Shown piece after piece: positions 31,102 through 41,983 of a stretch of DNA of 64,000 nt (positions are counted from its first letter, which is position 1; each line of letters opens with the position of its first letter). This stretch comes from Rhodopseudomonas palustris (GTDB lineage: Bacteria > Pseudomonadota > Alphaproteobacteria > Rhizobiales > Xanthobacteraceae). Below the pieces are notes generated by a model. It was not told the origin of the DNA and made no database searches. It saw only the letters and a list, made by a program, of their open reading frames with translations. The stretch lies in the NCBI GenBank assembly GCA_016215605.1, contig JACRJB010000024.1, forward strand, positions 62,001 to 126,000. Reading direction: 5' to 3'. A program made the translations under genes and the position numbers.

Positions 31102-31390
31102 GCGTTAACCGCCCACCAATGACCACCTGTCAGCCGATACCGGACATCTCGTTAAACTTGTCCGGGCGACTCGACCGTGTGTCCCCAAGTCCGAGAAACC
31201 ATAGCACTGCCTCAAAGAGCGCCAACTCACGCTTTTTTACGGATTGTTACCCCAACTCCGCCGCATTACCGCCGCCGCTTCCTCGATTTTGGTCCCAATC
31301 GTGGCGAGACTGCTCGCGTCCGGGTTTCGCACGCGCAGAATTCGTCTTTTAGAACAAAATCTTAGGCAACCCATCAAGGTTTGCATCGCA
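31102..31390. promoter_or_regulatory. Region between ftsZ terminator and lpxC
   Basis: About 290 bases of lower GC content than the genes, without a convincing gene. It should contain the lpxC promoter, but no -35/-10 pair could be assigned with confidence. Confidence 0.4.
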
Positions 31391-31427
31391 CAAAATAAAG
31401 ACCCCGGAGGCTGCCCTCCGGGGTCTT
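31391..31427 (-). terminator. ftsZ rho-independent terminator
   Basis: A perfect 13-base stem (31398-31410 with 31415-31427) and loop CTGC. On the minus strand it is followed by TTTATTTTG. It lies 26 bases after the ftsZ stop. Confidence 0.92.
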
Positions 31428-31453
31428 GTCATTGTTACAAATGAGGCATTGGC

Positions 31454-33244
31454 TCAGTTGGCCTGCCGCCGCAGGAAGGCGGGGATATCCAGATGGTCGT
31501 CGCCCTGTGGCGCCTGGGCCACAGGTGCGGGGCGGCCATGGACGTCCAGGCCCTGCGGTGCCGGGCGCTTGGCATATTCCGAAACCGGATCATGCCCCAT
31601 CTGCTCGGCGATGCTGCGCTGCGGCCGGCGTTCCGGCAGCGGCGGCATCTGCGGCGCGGCCGGGGCCGCGACGTTGCGGACCGGGGCGCCCTGCTCGGCT
31701 TCGTCGTCACGACGGCTGAGGCCGTTGGCGAGACGCTGCAGCAGCGACAGGCGGGTCTTCTGCGGCTCGTCGTCGACCTCGCCGCGCGCGGCCTGGCGGA
31801 TCTCGTTCTGGGCCGGCACCGGCAATTCGTCGAACCGCGGCATCCGCGGCGCGCGCATGGCGGCGCGGTCGGGCTGCTGTGGGATGAAGGCGTCCGGGGT
31901 CTCCGGCTCCTCGGCGACCGAGCGCGCCTGCTCGACGTCGGGGAACAGCGACGGCTTCTGCGGGATCGGGCGGACCGTGACGTCGCCATAGGAGGCCGAG
32001 TGAACCGGCGCCTGAGCGACCTCCTGGGCCGGCATCTGCTCGTTGCTGACGGCGGCGGCGATCGCGGCGAGCGCGGCGCGCTCGACATTGGCGGCGCGCG
32101 CCACCGGGGCGGCGGCCTGGGCCGGCGCAGCGGCAGCCTGCGCCGCACGGGCGGCGGCGGCTTCGGCGATGCGCAAATTGTCGGCGCGCAGCTTGGCGGT
32201 CAGTTCAGCCAGACGGCTGTCAGCCGGCGCAGCAGCCTGAGCAGCCGCGCCGGCCGCGGCTGCGTTCCGCGACAACTGCGCCTGCTCGATGCCGGTGGCC
32301 ACGACCGAGACGCGGATGATGCCGTCGAGGCTTTCGTCGAACGTCGCGCCGACGATGATGTTGGCGTCCTGATCGACCTCTTCACGGATCCGGGTGGCGG
32401 CTTCGTCGACTTCGAACAGCGTCAGGTCCTTGCCGCCGGTGATCGAGATCAGCAGGCCGCGGGCGCCCTTCATCGAGGAATCGTCGATCAGCGGGTTGGC
32501 GATCGCGGCTTCGGCGGCGGTCAGCGCGCGCTTCTCGCCGGAGGCTTCGCCGGTGCCCATCATCGCCTTGCCCATCTCGCGCATCACGGCGCGGACGTCG
32601 GCGAAGTCGAGGTTGATCAGGCCTTCCTTGACCATCAGGTCGGTGATGCAGGCGACGCCGGAATACAGCACCTGGTCGGCCATCGCGAAGGCGTCGGCGA
32701 AGGTGGTCTTCTCGTTGGCGACCCGGAACAAGTTCTGGTTCGGGATGATCAGCAAGGTGTCGACCACCTTGTGCAGCTCGGTGATGCCGGACTCCGCGGT
32801 CCGCATCCGGCGCGCGCCCTCGAAGTGGAACGGCTTGGTGACGACGCCGACGGTGAGGATGCCCATCTCGCGCGCCGCCTTGGCGATCACCGGGGCCGCG
32901 CCGGTGCCGGTGCCGCCGCCCATGCCGGCGGTGACGAACACCATGTTGGCGCCGGTGAGATGATCGCGAATCTCGTCAATGACTTCCTGCGCTGCAGCGG
33001 AGCCGACATCCGGCTGCGAACCGGCACCGAGGCCCTGCGTGACCTGGGTGCCCATCTGGATCAGCCGCTGCGCTTTCGACATCGTCAGCGCCTGCGCGTC
33101 GGTGTTGGCGACGACGAAATCAACGCCGTCGAGCCCGGCGGTGATCATGTTGTTGACCGCATTGCCGCCGGCGCCGCCGACGCCGAACACGGTGATCCGG
33201 GGCCGCAGCTCGCGAATGTCGGGAACGTTGAGATTGATGGTCAT
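31454..33244 (-). CDS. ftsZ: Cell division protein FtsZ
   Basis: A 596-residue FtsZ, the tubulin-like GTPase that forms the division ring. [13 protein letters not shown] is near residue 21 and the GTP signature [10 protein letters not shown] near residue 106. After the core (to about residue 320) a linker of roughly 250 residues is rich in Ala, Pro and Arg. The C-terminal peptide ([12 protein letters not shown]) is conserved in alphaproteobacteria. ATG 33244 follows GAGAGG. The gene ends the dcw series. Confidence 0.97.
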   Translation of the reverse strand: MTINLNVPDIRELRPRITVFGVGGAGGNAVNNMITAGLDGVDFVVANTDAQALTMSKAQRLIQMGTQVTQGLGAGSQPDVGSAAAQEVIDEIRDHLTGANMVFVTAGMGGGTGTGAAPVIAKAAREMGILTVGVVTKPFHFEGARRMRTAESGITELHKVVDTLLIIPNQNLFRVANEKTTFADAFAMADQVLYSGVACITDLMVKEGLINLDFADVRAVMREMGKAMMGTGEASGEKRALTAAEAAIANPLIDDSSMKGARGLLISITGGKDLTLFEVDEAATRIREEVDQDANIIVGATFDESLDGIIRVSVVATGIEQAQLSRNAAAAGAAAQAAAPADSRLAELTAKLRADNLRIAEAAAARAAQAAAAPAQAAAPVARAANVERAALAAIAAAVSNEQMPAQEVAQAPVHSASYGDVTVRPIPQKPSLFPDVEQARSVAEEPETPDAFIPQQPDRAAMRAPRMPRFDELPVPAQNEIRQAARGEVDDEPQKTRLSLLQRLANGLSRRDDEAEQGAPVRNVAAPAAPQMPPLPERRPQRSIAEQMGHDPVSEYAKRPAPQGLDVHGRPAPVAQAPQGDDHLDIPAFLRRQAN

Positions 33245-33338
33245 GAGTTGCCTCTCGATTACGCGCGCGTTGGTTCGTGGAGTCCCGGGCGAACGGCCTG
33301 GACGATCTGTGAAAGCGGAAGGGGGCGGAAAAGAGTCA

Positions 33339-34664
33339 TCAGAAGCCCTCGCGCAGCCAGCGGCCGACCTTGCCGAAGTAACCGGCGTGATCGGCGGTCC
33401 GGACGTGCCGGGCATGCCGCGGCTCGATGTGCTCGAGATGGGCGTATTGCGGATACACCAGCAGGCCCGAGGGAACCGCGAAGGATGCGCTCTTGGCTTC
33501 GGTGGGAAGCCGGCCGAAGCCGAGCGGACGGCCGACCCGCACCGGGCGGCCGAGAATGCGCGTGGCGAGTTCGGGGATGCCGGTCAGTTGCGACGCGCCG
33601 CCGCTCAGAACCACGCGCGCCCGCGGTTCTGCAGCAAACGGCGAATCCGCAAGCCGGTCCCTGACCATCTCAAAAATCTCCTCGGCGCGATGCCGGATGA
33701 TGTTCGCGATCGTCGCGCGGGAGATCACTTGCGGAGTATCCCGCTCATTGTCCCCGGCGGCCGGGATCGACATCAGCTCGCGCGCATCAGAACCGCCAGT
33801 TAGCACCGTGCCATATAACGTCTTGATTCGCTCGGCATCCGCAATGCATGCGCCGAGGCCGCGCGCGAGATCCATCGTGATGTGGTGACCGCCGAGCGCG
33901 AAACCGCTGGCGTGAACGAAGCGGCCGGCGGAGTAGATCGCCATCGTCGTCGTGCCGGCGCCCATCTCGATCAGCGCGGCGCCGATATCGGCCTCGTCGT
34001 CGGTCAGCACCGACAGGCCGGCGACGTACGGGCTCGCCGCCATCGCCTCGACCTCGAGATGACAGCGCTCGACCGCGAGCATCAGGTTCTTGGCGACGGT
34101 GGCGTCCGCGGTGACGACGTTCATGTCGACGCCGAATTGCCGCGCGACCATGCCGCGCGGATCGCGGATGCCCTTGACGCCGTCGAGCGTGTAGCCGACC
34201 GGCAGCGCGTGCAGCACGGCGCGGCCGGGCGCGGTGGCGTGGTGCATGCCGGTCGAGGTGACGCGGCTGACGTCGTCGGCGGTGACCGCGCCGCCCTTGA
34301 TGTCTGCGGCGGCTTCGATCAGTTGGCCCTGCAGCCGGCCGGCCGAGACCGACAGCAGCACGGACTCGACCCGCACCTTGGCCATCCGCTCGGCGAGCGC
34401 GACGGCATGGCGGATCGCCTTCTCGCATTCGACCATGTCGACGACGGCGCCGGCCTTGACGCCGCGCGACTGGATCTGGCTGTAGCCGACCAGTTCGACG
34501 GCGTGGCTGCGGCCGCGCAGCGCGTCCTTCGGAGGCGACGGCTTCAGCCGTGCGATCATGCAGGCGATCTTGCTGGTGCCGATGTCGAGCGACGCCACCA
34601 TCGCGGTCCGATGCGGCGGCATCGGGCGGGTCTTCGGCGTCTGGGTGCGATCGAAGCCGGTCAC
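33339..34664 (-). CDS. ftsA: Cell division protein FtsA
   Basis: A 441-residue actin-like ATPase that anchors FtsZ to the membrane. [17 protein letters not shown] starts the fold, and the C-terminus [14 protein letters not shown] forms the amphipathic membrane helix. It starts with GTG at 34664 (overlap GTGA) at the ftsQ stop. A 94-base gap separates it from ftsZ. Confidence 0.96.
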   Translation of the reverse strand: MTGFDRTQTPKTRPMPPHRTAMVASLDIGTSKIACMIARLKPSPPKDALRGRSHAVELVGYSQIQSRGVKAGAVVDMVECEKAIRHAVALAERMAKVRVESVLLSVSAGRLQGQLIEAAADIKGGAVTADDVSRVTSTGMHHATAPGRAVLHALPVGYTLDGVKGIRDPRGMVARQFGVDMNVVTADATVAKNLMLAVERCHLEVEAMAASPYVAGLSVLTDDEADIGAALIEMGAGTTTMAIYSAGRFVHASGFALGGHHITMDLARGLGACIADAERIKTLYGTVLTGGSDARELMSIPAAGDNERDTPQVISRATIANIIRHRAEEIFEMVRDRLADSPFAAEPRARVVLSGGASQLTGIPELATRILGRPVRVGRPLGFGRLPTEAKSASFAVPSGLLVYPQYAHLEHIEPRHARHVRTADHAGYFGKVGRWLREGF

Positions 34665-35659
34665 GCGTCACCAGCCTTCTTTTTGGACTTCTTGTCCTTG
34701 CTGTAGAGGTCTTCGCGGGCCTTCGCGGCGTTGTCCGACAGCCGCACCGTCAGCCGGTCCGGCAGCCGCATGTCGATCGCGGTGATGTCGCGCGTGAACA
34801 GCTTGTCGTCCTGATCGAGCTTGCTGAGCGTCGCCAGCGAATTTCCGACGTCCTGCTCCGGCAGCCGGATCACCAGGCCGTTCGCCAGCCAGACATTCCA
34901 GCGCCGCTCGCCGACCAGCGCGACCGCGCGGGTCTGCGACTGCACCTGCGGATAGCGCGCCAGCAGCGCGAGGAAGTCCTTGGCGCGTTCGCCGGCGCCT
35001 TTGCCGACCACCAGCGGCAGCGACAGGAAGCGGCGTGCCACATAGGGCTCCAGCACGGCGCCGTCATCGGCGATCACCGCAGTGCGACCGTCGAGCTGCC
35101 AGCGCGCGAAGGCGGTGCGCTCCACGATGTCGATCTGCAATTCGCCGGGATAGAATTTCAGCACCGTGGCGTCGGCGATCCACGGGTTTGCCTTCAGTTT
35201 GTCACGCACCGCCGCAGCGTCGAGGAACAGCAGCGAGGACCGCCCGGTGACCCCGCCGATCGCCAGAATCTCGTCCTGCGTCAATTGCTTGCGGCCGCTG
35301 ATCGCGACCTGCTCGATGCGGAACCCGGCGATGACCGCGACCGCGTTCCGGGCGTCGTCCAATCCCTGAACGAATTCATCGACATGGCCGCCCTTGACGA
35401 TGCCGAGACCGGCGCTGCCGAGCAGGATCAGCGCGGTCGCGGCCACGCCGATCCGGCGCGGCGTGTATTTCTCCAGCGTTGCGATGATGCCGCGCTGCGG
35501 CTCGGGCCGCACCAGCCGCTTGGTCGGACGCGGCTGCGGCCGCTTGCGGCGGGCCATGCGATGGCGCAGCAGTGCAGCGGCCGCAACGGCGACCGCTTTC
35601 AGGTCAGACTGAAACCCCGACAGTCGCGACGACTGGGCGAGGCGCCCTCCACCATCCAT
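34661..35659 (-). CDS. ftsQ: Cell division protein FtsQ
   Basis: A 332-residue bitopic divisome protein. A cytoplasmic basic N-terminus (KRPQPRPTKRLVR) precedes one membrane helix (IGVAATALILLGSAGLGI). A POTRA-type domain follows (FRIEQVAISGRKQLTQDEIL to FYPGELQIDIVER). The C-terminal tail is Lys-rich. ATG 35659 was chosen; the frame begins upstream at 35692. Its stop overlaps ftsA. Confidence 0.93.
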   Translation of the reverse strand: MDGGGRLAQSSRLSGFQSDLKAVAVAAAALLRHRMARRKRPQPRPTKRLVRPEPQRGIIATLEKYTPRRIGVAATALILLGSAGLGIVKGGHVDEFVQGLDDARNAVAVIAGFRIEQVAISGRKQLTQDEILAIGGVTGRSSLLFLDAAAVRDKLKANPWIADATVLKFYPGELQIDIVERTAFARWQLDGRTAVIADDGAVLEPYVARRFLSLPLVVGKGAGERAKDFLALLARYPQVQSQTRAVALVGERRWNVWLANGLVIRLPEQDVGNSLATLSKLDQDDKLFTRDITAIDMRLPDRLTVRLSDNAAKAREDLYSKDKKSKKKAGDA

Positions 35660-35937
35660 TGCTGCGCTCGTACTCGTTATGCCCGCAACCAACCGGGCTC
35701 AGGCGCAGCGACGTCTCGGTGCTGCACGGTCGTTCGATCGCGGAACGGAGAATCCGCCCGGTCACGCGCCCCGGCAGCCGAGCGCCAAATGCGCGGCCAG
35801 CGTTAACCTTCGGCTCTCCTGGTAAACAAAAAGTAAAGGCGCCCGCTGCAGGCCGGGATTTGTTGCGTTTTCTGAGGGATTTGCGCGCGAACGCGGTATT
35901 TTTGCCGGCAGATCCCGGGAACCCGCGCGGCCGGGCG

Positions 35938-36927
35938 TTAACGCCGGACGCTGCGCTCGGCCAAGGCGATCTGGCCGTGCAGGAAGTCGACGAAGCCGAT
36001 GCCCTGCGCCTGCAACGCCTTCGGATACAGCGACGCCTTGGTCAGGCCCGGCAAGGTGTTGGTCTCGAGGAAGATCGGGCCGTCGGCGGCGACGATGAAA
36101 TCCGAGCGCGAATAGCCGCGGCAGCCCATCACCCGGTGGGCCTTCACCGCGTCGGCCATGATCACCGCCGAGACCTCGGGCGCGAACCGGCCGGGGCAGA
36201 TCTCCTGGGTCGACTTGGCGAGATATTTGGCGGTGTAGTCGAAGCCGCCGTCGGCCGGCACGATCTCGATCGGCGGCAGCGCCAGCAGCGCACCGTCCGG
36301 CTGCTCCAGCACCCCGCAGGTCGCCTCGATGCCGGAGACGAACGGCTCGATCAGATAGTCCTCGGTCTTCGCCGCGTTACGCACCGCGACCAGATCCTGC
36401 TTCGCGTTGATGAAGAACAGGCCGTAGCTCGAGCCGTCGCGCATCGGCTTGGCGATCAGCCGGCCATGCGCGGCCAGCGCCTCGTCCGCCTGCTCGAGCG
36501 CAATGCCGGCCGGCGCCCGCACGCCGGCGATCGCGGCGAACCGCTTGGCGGCGACCTTGTCGAAGGCGAGATGCGACGACGCCGCGCCGGAGCCGGTGAA
36601 GGGCACGCCGCGCAGCTCGCACATCGCCTGCAATTCGCCGTTCTCGGCGACACCGCCGTGCAGGCCGAGCACCAGCAGCCGCTGATCGGCCGCCGCGCGA
36701 TCGAGCGCGCGTTCGAGCGGGCCGAGAGTCCCGCCGGCGGGCTGAAACGCGTCCTCGAACGGCCGCCGATGCGCCAGCAGCGCCTCCGCCGTCACCGCGT
36801 GCACGATGTCGTCGACGTTCCAGAACCACAGCTCGGCGTCGGGCAGCGCCGCATGCAGCGCCTGCGCCGAAGCCACCGACACCAGCCGCTCCTTGCTGGT
36901 GCCACCGAAGAGAATCGTCTGTCGCAT
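35938..36927 (-). CDS. ddl: D-alanine-D-alanine ligase
   Basis: A 329-residue ATP-grasp enzyme that makes D-Ala-D-Ala for the MurF step. The N-terminus is MRQTILFGGTSKERLVSVAS, the substrate loop LHGGVAENGELQ is at about residues 93-104, and the C-terminal FLETNTLPGLTKASLYP carries the metal ligands. It differs from the classic HGxxGEDG pattern, having AENG, so it may belong to a rhizobial Ddl subgroup. It sits between ftsQ and the GT87 gene. Confidence 0.88.
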   Translation of the reverse strand: MRQTILFGGTSKERLVSVASAQALHAALPDAELWFWNVDDIVHAVTAEALLAHRRPFEDAFQPAGGTLGPLERALDRAAADQRLLVLGLHGGVAENGELQAMCELRGVPFTGSGAASSHLAFDKVAAKRFAAIAGVRAPAGIALEQADEALAAHGRLIAKPMRDGSSYGLFFINAKQDLVAVRNAAKTEDYLIEPFVSGIEATCGVLEQPDGALLALPPIEIVPADGGFDYTAKYLAKSTQEICPGRFAPEVSAVIMADAVKAHRVMGCRGYSRSDFIVAADGPIFLETNTLPGLTKASLYPKALQAQGIGFVDFLHGQIALAERSVRR

Positions 36928-37034
36928 GAATTCGGTCCGCCGGGCGGTCCCTGTTGAATCAGAATGGTCGGTGCATCACCGCGGACCGGCGCGCCGGCAA
37001 TCTCACCGATTTGGCTGATTCGGAGAAGCCGCGA

Positions 37035-38390
37035 CTATTCCGCGCGGCGCAGGCAGATCAGCCCCGAGCCGAGCAGCGCCACCAGCGCCGGCGTCGCCAG
37101 CCCGATCACCCGCAGCGGCTCCCACATCCCGCCTTCGGTCGCGACCATGCCGATCCACATCACGCCGGCCCAGGCGATCAGCAGCGGCACGACCTTGACC
37201 TCACCACTGCGCCGCCACGCATCGAACTGCACCACCGCGACCAGCGGCACGACGAACGCGACGTAGTTCGGCTGCGACACCGACAGCATCACCGGCAACG
37301 CCGCGCACAGGATCGCACCGCCGATCAGCAGCGCTTCGGATGGCGCCGGCTGCGGCCCGGTCAACTGCCAGAACCGGCCGTGGCCGATCCACAGCAGCGC
37401 GCCGACCAGCGCGACGTTGAAGGCCATCTGCCCGGCTGTGGCGAAGGTCGGCAGCGTGTCCGTCGTCGGCAGACCGCCGGCGCCGATCCGCGCCAACATC
37501 GCGCCGATGCTCAGCATGTCGTAGGACGTGAAGGTGATCTCGGCCGCGATCTTCGGATTCGGCACGCCGGTGAAGATGCCGCTGAGATGCTGCGTCCACA
37601 TCGCGGTGTAGAGCTTCAGAACTTCGGCCGGACCGAGGCACAACGTCGGCACCACGAAGAGGAACAGCAGACTGAAGCCGGCCGTGGCGAGCACCGTCTT
37701 CATGTCCCGCCGCAGCACCGGAAAGATCAGCAGCGCCAGCGGAAACAGCTTGATGGTGAAACCGATCGCCAGCGCGCAGGCCGCCGCATAGATCCGGCCC
37801 TGAACATACAGCACCAGGAATGCCACCATCGTCAGCAGCACCAGCGCGCTCGGCTGACCGCGGCCGAGCCCGTCGCCGAGAAACGGCAGCAGCAACGCCA
37901 GCGGCCCGAGCCGCAGCATCCACCACGCATTCCAGTCGGACTGTTGCAGCGGCGCCGACCGACGTTCCAGCGCCCTCGCCCACCAGTCGATCGCGATCAG
38001 CAGAGCCGCCGCGCTCAGCGCGTACCAGACCGCGATCGAGGCGCGCAGCGGCAGCGCCCACGCCGGCTTGGGAACGCCGTCGAGCGGATAGGCGAACGGC
38101 CCCATCAAGAGCGCGAAGAACGGCGGGTAGTGATAGGTCCAGCCGTGATGATCGGCGACTTCGTACAACGGATAGCCGGTCCAAACCGCCCAACCGGCGC
38201 GGAAGAACACCTGGACGTCGCCGAAGCCGTGCACCGCCGAGCGCTTGACCACGATCGGAAGATAGATGCACAGCGCCAGCGTCACGGCGGCGATCAGCGC
38301 GATCTCGTACCAGTGCAGTTGCCGCAGACGCGGCGCGAAGGCTCGTTGCAACGAAAGTGCTCCAGTCCTCGAGAGCGGCGGGGGTGACAC
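37035..38390 (-). CDS. GT87 family glycosyltransferase
   Basis: A 451-residue membrane protein with about ten helices, matching the GT87/DUF2029 polyprenyl-phosphate-mannose-type transferases. GFGDVQVFFRAGWAVWTGYP carries the early acidic motif, and GRGQPSALVLLTM and YHYPPFFALLMGP are typical. The start is uncertain: GTG 38390 gives the full frame, while TTG 38351 would remove 13 residues and lies behind GGAG. It interrupts the dcw cluster between ddl and murB; the acceptor is unknown. Confidence 0.82.
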   Translation of the reverse strand: MSPPPLSRTGALSLQRAFAPRLRQLHWYEIALIAAVTLALCIYLPIVVKRSAVHGFGDVQVFFRAGWAVWTGYPLYEVADHHGWTYHYPPFFALLMGPFAYPLDGVPKPAWALPLRASIAVWYALSAAALLIAIDWWARALERRSAPLQQSDWNAWWMLRLGPLALLLPFLGDGLGRGQPSALVLLTMVAFLVLYVQGRIYAAACALAIGFTIKLFPLALLIFPVLRRDMKTVLATAGFSLLFLFVVPTLCLGPAEVLKLYTAMWTQHLSGIFTGVPNPKIAAEITFTSYDMLSIGAMLARIGAGGLPTTDTLPTFATAGQMAFNVALVGALLWIGHGRFWQLTGPQPAPSEALLIGGAILCAALPVMLSVSQPNYVAFVVPLVAVVQFDAWRRSGEVKVVPLLIAWAGVMWIGMVATEGGMWEPLRVIGLATPALVALLGSGLICLRRAE

Positions 38391-38638
38391 GTCGGCGGGG
38401 CGGAAGCATGGCGTTCATGTTTCAGCTTATGTGAAGGAAGCACCGCTGCACAGCCTGCCCGTATCGCCGTTTGTGCAGCCGAGCACTGCATCCACGCCGC
38501 ACGCCTAACGATGCGGCGATCGCTGCGCCGTCCCGCGGTGGACGTGACCGGTCAAAACGTTAAATGTTCGCGGCGCAAAATGAGACCCCTGCCGCCGGAT
38601 TCGGCTATGCGACGAACGATCGATTGACGGGAACCATC

Positions 38639-39472
38639 ATGATCAGGGCCTGGCTCGACCTCTCCACCACCGGCACCTTCGTGACGCTGGCGCTGCTGTA
38701 TTACGGCGTCGCGCTGGCGCTGGTCACGATCACCTGCCTTTCGCCGCTGCGCGGACCGGTTTCCAGGTTCAACGGCGTGGTCGCGCCGTTCTTCTCGTCG
38801 GTCGCGGTGCTGTTCAGCCTGCTCACCGGCTTCCTCGGCTACGAAGTCACGGAACGCAATCGCCGCGCCACCAGCGCGGTGCAGGCCGAGGCCGGGGAAC
38901 TGCAGAACCTCTACACGTTGAGCGTCGCGTCGGTCACCGACATGCACAAGATCCGCATCGCGCTGAAGGACTACGCGAAGTCGGTGCTGCACGACGAATG
39001 GCCGGCGGCGCGCGGCGAGAGTGCGGCGGCGACGACGCAGACCTACGACGAATTGCTGACCCAGCTCAGCGATCCGAGCATCAGCAGGGATGCCAGCGCC
39101 GCGGTGCATGTCGCGATGCTCAGCGCCGCCGTTCGGGTCGGGACCGCGCGCAATTCGCGGCTCAGCCTGTCGACCGACCGCACAAGCGAGCTGAAGTGGA
39201 TTTCGGTGCTGCTGCTCGGCGTCATCACCCAGGTGGCGCTGACGCTGGTGCATCTGGACAAGCCGCGCGCGATGCTGGCGGCGCTCACCGTGTTCGCCAC
39301 CGGCGCGATCGTCGCCTTGGGACTGATCGCGTTGCAGGAGGATCCGTTCAGCGGCGTGTTCCGTGTGTCGGCGGCGCCGCTCGAACGCGTACTGACGCTG
39401 CCGGATACGCCGACATTGCCGCCGTCGGCGCTGCCGCCCGTGGCGCCGACGGCGCCACCCGCCGCGAAGTAA
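38639..39472 (+). CDS. DUF4239 membrane protein
   Basis: A 277-residue protein. Two N-terminal membrane helices enclose the VAPFFSSVAVLFSLLTGFLGYEV segment typical of DUF4239 (bestrophin-like). A helical domain follows (EAGELQNLYTLSVASVTDMH), then two more helices near residues 185-230 and a Pro/Ala tail. It is the only plus-strand gene within the dcw region. Its stop is four bases from that of murB. ATG 38639. The function is unknown. Confidence 0.75.
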   Translation: MIRAWLDLSTTGTFVTLALLYYGVALALVTITCLSPLRGPVSRFNGVVAPFFSSVAVLFSLLTGFLGYEVTERNRRATSAVQAEAGELQNLYTLSVASVTDMHKIRIALKDYAKSVLHDEWPAARGESAAATTQTYDELLTQLSDPSISRDASAAVHVAMLSAAVRVGTARNSRLSLSTDRTSELKWISVLLLGVITQVALTLVHLDKPRAMLAALTVFATGAIVALGLIALQEDPFSGVFRVSAAPLERVLTLPDTPTLPPSALPPVAPTAPPAAK

Positions 39473-39476
39473 TCAC

Positions 39477-40409
39477 TCAGCGCGCGGCGCCCGCCGCGAC
39501 GCCGATCCGCTTGATCTCCCATTGCAGTTCGACGCCGGACTGCGCCTTGACGCGTTCGCGCACGGTTTCGCCCAGGGTCTCGATGTCGGCCGCGGTGGCG
39601 TCGCCGGTGTTGATCAGGAAGTTGCAGTGCATCTCCGAGACCTGCGCGCCGCCGATCTTCAGGCCGCGGCAGCCGGCGGCGTCGATCAGCTTCCAGGCGC
39701 TGTGGCCGGGCGGATTCTTGAAGGTCGAGCCACCGGTCTTCTCGCGCACCGGCTGCGCCAGTTCGCGATGCGCCTGCACCTCGTTCATCTTGGCGCGGAT
39801 CGCATCCGGCGACGCCGGCGTGCCGCGAAATCGTGCCGAGACAAAGATCAGCGACGGATCGGCGCCAGTGGCGCGATAGCTGAACCGCATGCCGGCATTG
39901 TCGATGACGTGCCGCGTTCCCGCGCGATCGAGCGCATGGGCGTCGATCAGCACATCCTTGGTCTCGCGGCCGTTGGCGCCGGCGTTCATCCGCAGCGCGC
40001 CGCCGATCGTGCCGGGAATTCCGAAATAGAATTCGAGCCCGCCGAGCTGCGCCGCCGCCGCGGTTTCGGCCACGCGCTTGTCGAGCGCCGCCGCGCCGGC
40101 CTGCACGATCTCGCCGTCGCTGCGCACCTCGCCGAAGCCGCGCGGCGCGAGGCGGATCACCACGCCCGGCAGCCCGCCGTCGCGCACGATCAGATTCGAG
40201 CCGACGCCGATGCACAGGACCGGCACCTCCGCCGGCAGAAGCGACAGGAAGTAACCGAGGTCGTCGGCGTCCGCCGGGGTGAACAGCACCTGCGCCGGCC
40301 CGCCGACGCGAAACCACGTCAGCGGCGCCATCGGCTCATTGCCGAGCAGCCGCCCGCGCAACTCCGGCATCGCGGCTTTGAGCTCTGCGGCGAGGTCGGG
40401 AAAGGTCAT
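39477..40409 (-). CDS. murB: UDP-N-acetylenolpyruvoylglucosamine reductase
   Basis: A 310-residue FAD enzyme that reduces UDP-GlcNAc-enolpyruvate with NADPH to give UDP-MurNAc. [14 protein letters not shown] and [14 protein letters not shown] bind [15 protein letters not shown] and [14 protein letters not shown] follow, the latter with the catalytic Ser, and SEMHCNFL holds the late Glu. Length and motifs fit type I MurB. ATG 40409. Confidence 0.96.
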   Translation of the reverse strand: MTFPDLAAELKAAMPELRGRLLGNEPMAPLTWFRVGGPAQVLFTPADADDLGYFLSLLPAEVPVLCIGVGSNLIVRDGGLPGVVIRLAPRGFGEVRSDGEIVQAGAAALDKRVAETAAAAQLGGLEFYFGIPGTIGGALRMNAGANGRETKDVLIDAHALDRAGTRHVIDNAGMRFSYRATGADPSLIFVSARFRGTPASPDAIRAKMNEVQAHRELAQPVREKTGGSTFKNPPGHSAWKLIDAAGCRGLKIGGAQVSEMHCNFLINTGDATAADIETLGETVRERVKAQSGVELQWEIKRIGVAAGAAR

Positions 40410-40440
40410 GAACGCGGACTACGCTGACGGCCGACCGGCA

Positions 40441-41844
40441 TCAACCCAGCGCCTTCAGTTCGCCCGGCAGCGCGTAGGCCCATTGCGTGATGTTGCCGGC
40501 GCCGAGGCAGACCACGTAGTCGCCGCTGTTGGCGACGCCGGCGACGACGCCGGCGAGCGAGCCGGAATCGGGCAGCGGGACGACGTTGCGATGGCCGTGG
40601 GCGCGCAGGCCGAGCACGAAGTGATCGCGGTCGATGCCGGGGATCGGCGCCTCGCCGGCCGGATAGACGTCCGCGACGATCACGGTGTCGGCGTCGTTGA
40701 AGCAGGTGCAGAATTCCTCGAACAGCGATTGCAACCGCGTGAAGCGATGCGGCTGCACCACGGCGATGATCTTGCCGCTGGTCGACTCCCGCGCCGCCTT
40801 CAGCACCGCGGCGATCTCGACCGGGTGGTGGCCGTAATCGTCGATGATGGTGACGCCGCGCCACTCGCCGGTCTTGGTGAAGCGCCGGCGCACGCCGCCG
40901 AACGCCGCGAGCGCCTTGCGGATGGTGTCGTCGGACAGGCCCAATTCGTGCGCCACGGCGACGGCCGCGGTGGCGTTGAGCGCGTTGTGCCGGCCCGGCA
41001 TCGGCAGCATCAGATCGGCGATCTCGTGCGCGGTGCCGGCCTTGCGGTCGCGAAACGCGACCTTGAAGGTCGAGCCGCTGCCCTGCGGATTGAGATCGAT
41101 CAGCCGCGCGTCGGCCTGCGGATTTTCGCCGTAGGTGATGATGCGGCGGTCCTCGATCTTGCCGACCAGCGCCTGCACCACCGGATGGTCGATGCACATC
41201 ACCGCGAAGCCGTAGAACGGCACGTTCTCGACGAAATGCCGGAACGCGTCCTGCACCGCGTCGAAGGTCTTGAAGTGATCGAGATGTTCGGGATCGACAT
41301 TGGTGACGATCGCGACATCCGCCGGCAGCTTGAGGAAGGTGCCGTCGCTTTCGTCGGCCTCGACCACCATCCAGTCGCCGGCGCCGAGCCGCGCGTTGGT
41401 GCCGTAGGCGTTGATGATGCCGCCGTTGATCACGGTGGGATCGAGTTCGCCGGCGTCGAGCAGCGCCGCGACCATCGAGGTCGTGGTGGTCTTGCCGTGA
41501 GTGCCGGCGATCGCGACGCAGCTCTTCAGCCGCATCAGTTCGGCCAGCATCTCGGCGCGCCGCACCACCGGGATGCGCTGCGCCCGCGCTGCCAAGAGTT
41601 CCGGATTGTCGCGCTTGATCGCGGTCGACACCACCAGCACGTCGGCGCCGGCGACGTTGTCGGCCTTGTGGCCGACGCTGATCGAGATGCCCTTGTCGCG
41701 CAGCCGGTTGACGTTGGCGCTCTCCGAGGCGTCGGAACCCTGCACGGTGTAGCCGAGATTGCACAGCACCTCGGCGATGCCGCTCATGCCGATGCCGCCG
41801 ATCCCGACGAAGTGAATGGGTCCGATCTCGCGCGGCAGTCTCAT
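40441..41844 (-). CDS. murC: UDP-N-acetylmuramate-L-alanine ligase
   Basis: A 467-residue Mur ligase adding L-Ala to UDP-MurNAc. The N-terminus [18 protein letters not shown] binds UDP, the P-loop is [11 protein letters not shown] near residue 110, and [10 protein letters not shown] is the MurC-specific DDYGHHP motif. ATG 41844 matches the family start; the longer frame to 41919 lacks features. It is 31 bases upstream of murB. Confidence 0.96.
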   Translation of the reverse strand: MRLPREIGPIHFVGIGGIGMSGIAEVLCNLGYTVQGSDASESANVNRLRDKGISISVGHKADNVAGADVLVVSTAIKRDNPELLAARAQRIPVVRRAEMLAELMRLKSCVAIAGTHGKTTTTSMVAALLDAGELDPTVINGGIINAYGTNARLGAGDWMVVEADESDGTFLKLPADVAIVTNVDPEHLDHFKTFDAVQDAFRHFVENVPFYGFAVMCIDHPVVQALVGKIEDRRIITYGENPQADARLIDLNPQGSGSTFKVAFRDRKAGTAHEIADLMLPMPGRHNALNATAAVAVAHELGLSDDTIRKALAAFGGVRRRFTKTGEWRGVTIIDDYGHHPVEIAAVLKAARESTSGKIIAVVQPHRFTRLQSLFEEFCTCFNDADTVIVADVYPAGEAPIPGIDRDHFVLGLRAHGHRNVVPLPDSGSLAGVVAGVANSGDYVVCLGAGNITQWAYALPGELKALG

Positions 41845-41983
41845 GGGAAAGGTCTCTATCGTTGGCTCGGGACGCCCGGCTCGTTGCCGGCATCCACGGT
41901 TCAGGGTCACTTCATGCAAGACGAGGATGGCCGGGACAAGTCCGGCCGGGATGCAAAAACCAGGTTTTTCGGCGCGCCGGCCC

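Noticed and set aside
35811-35835. CtrA-type box upstream of ftsQ
   Set aside because: TTAACC and GTAAAC lie in the ddl-ftsQ gap, but spacing and the second half-site do not match TTAA-N7-TTAA.
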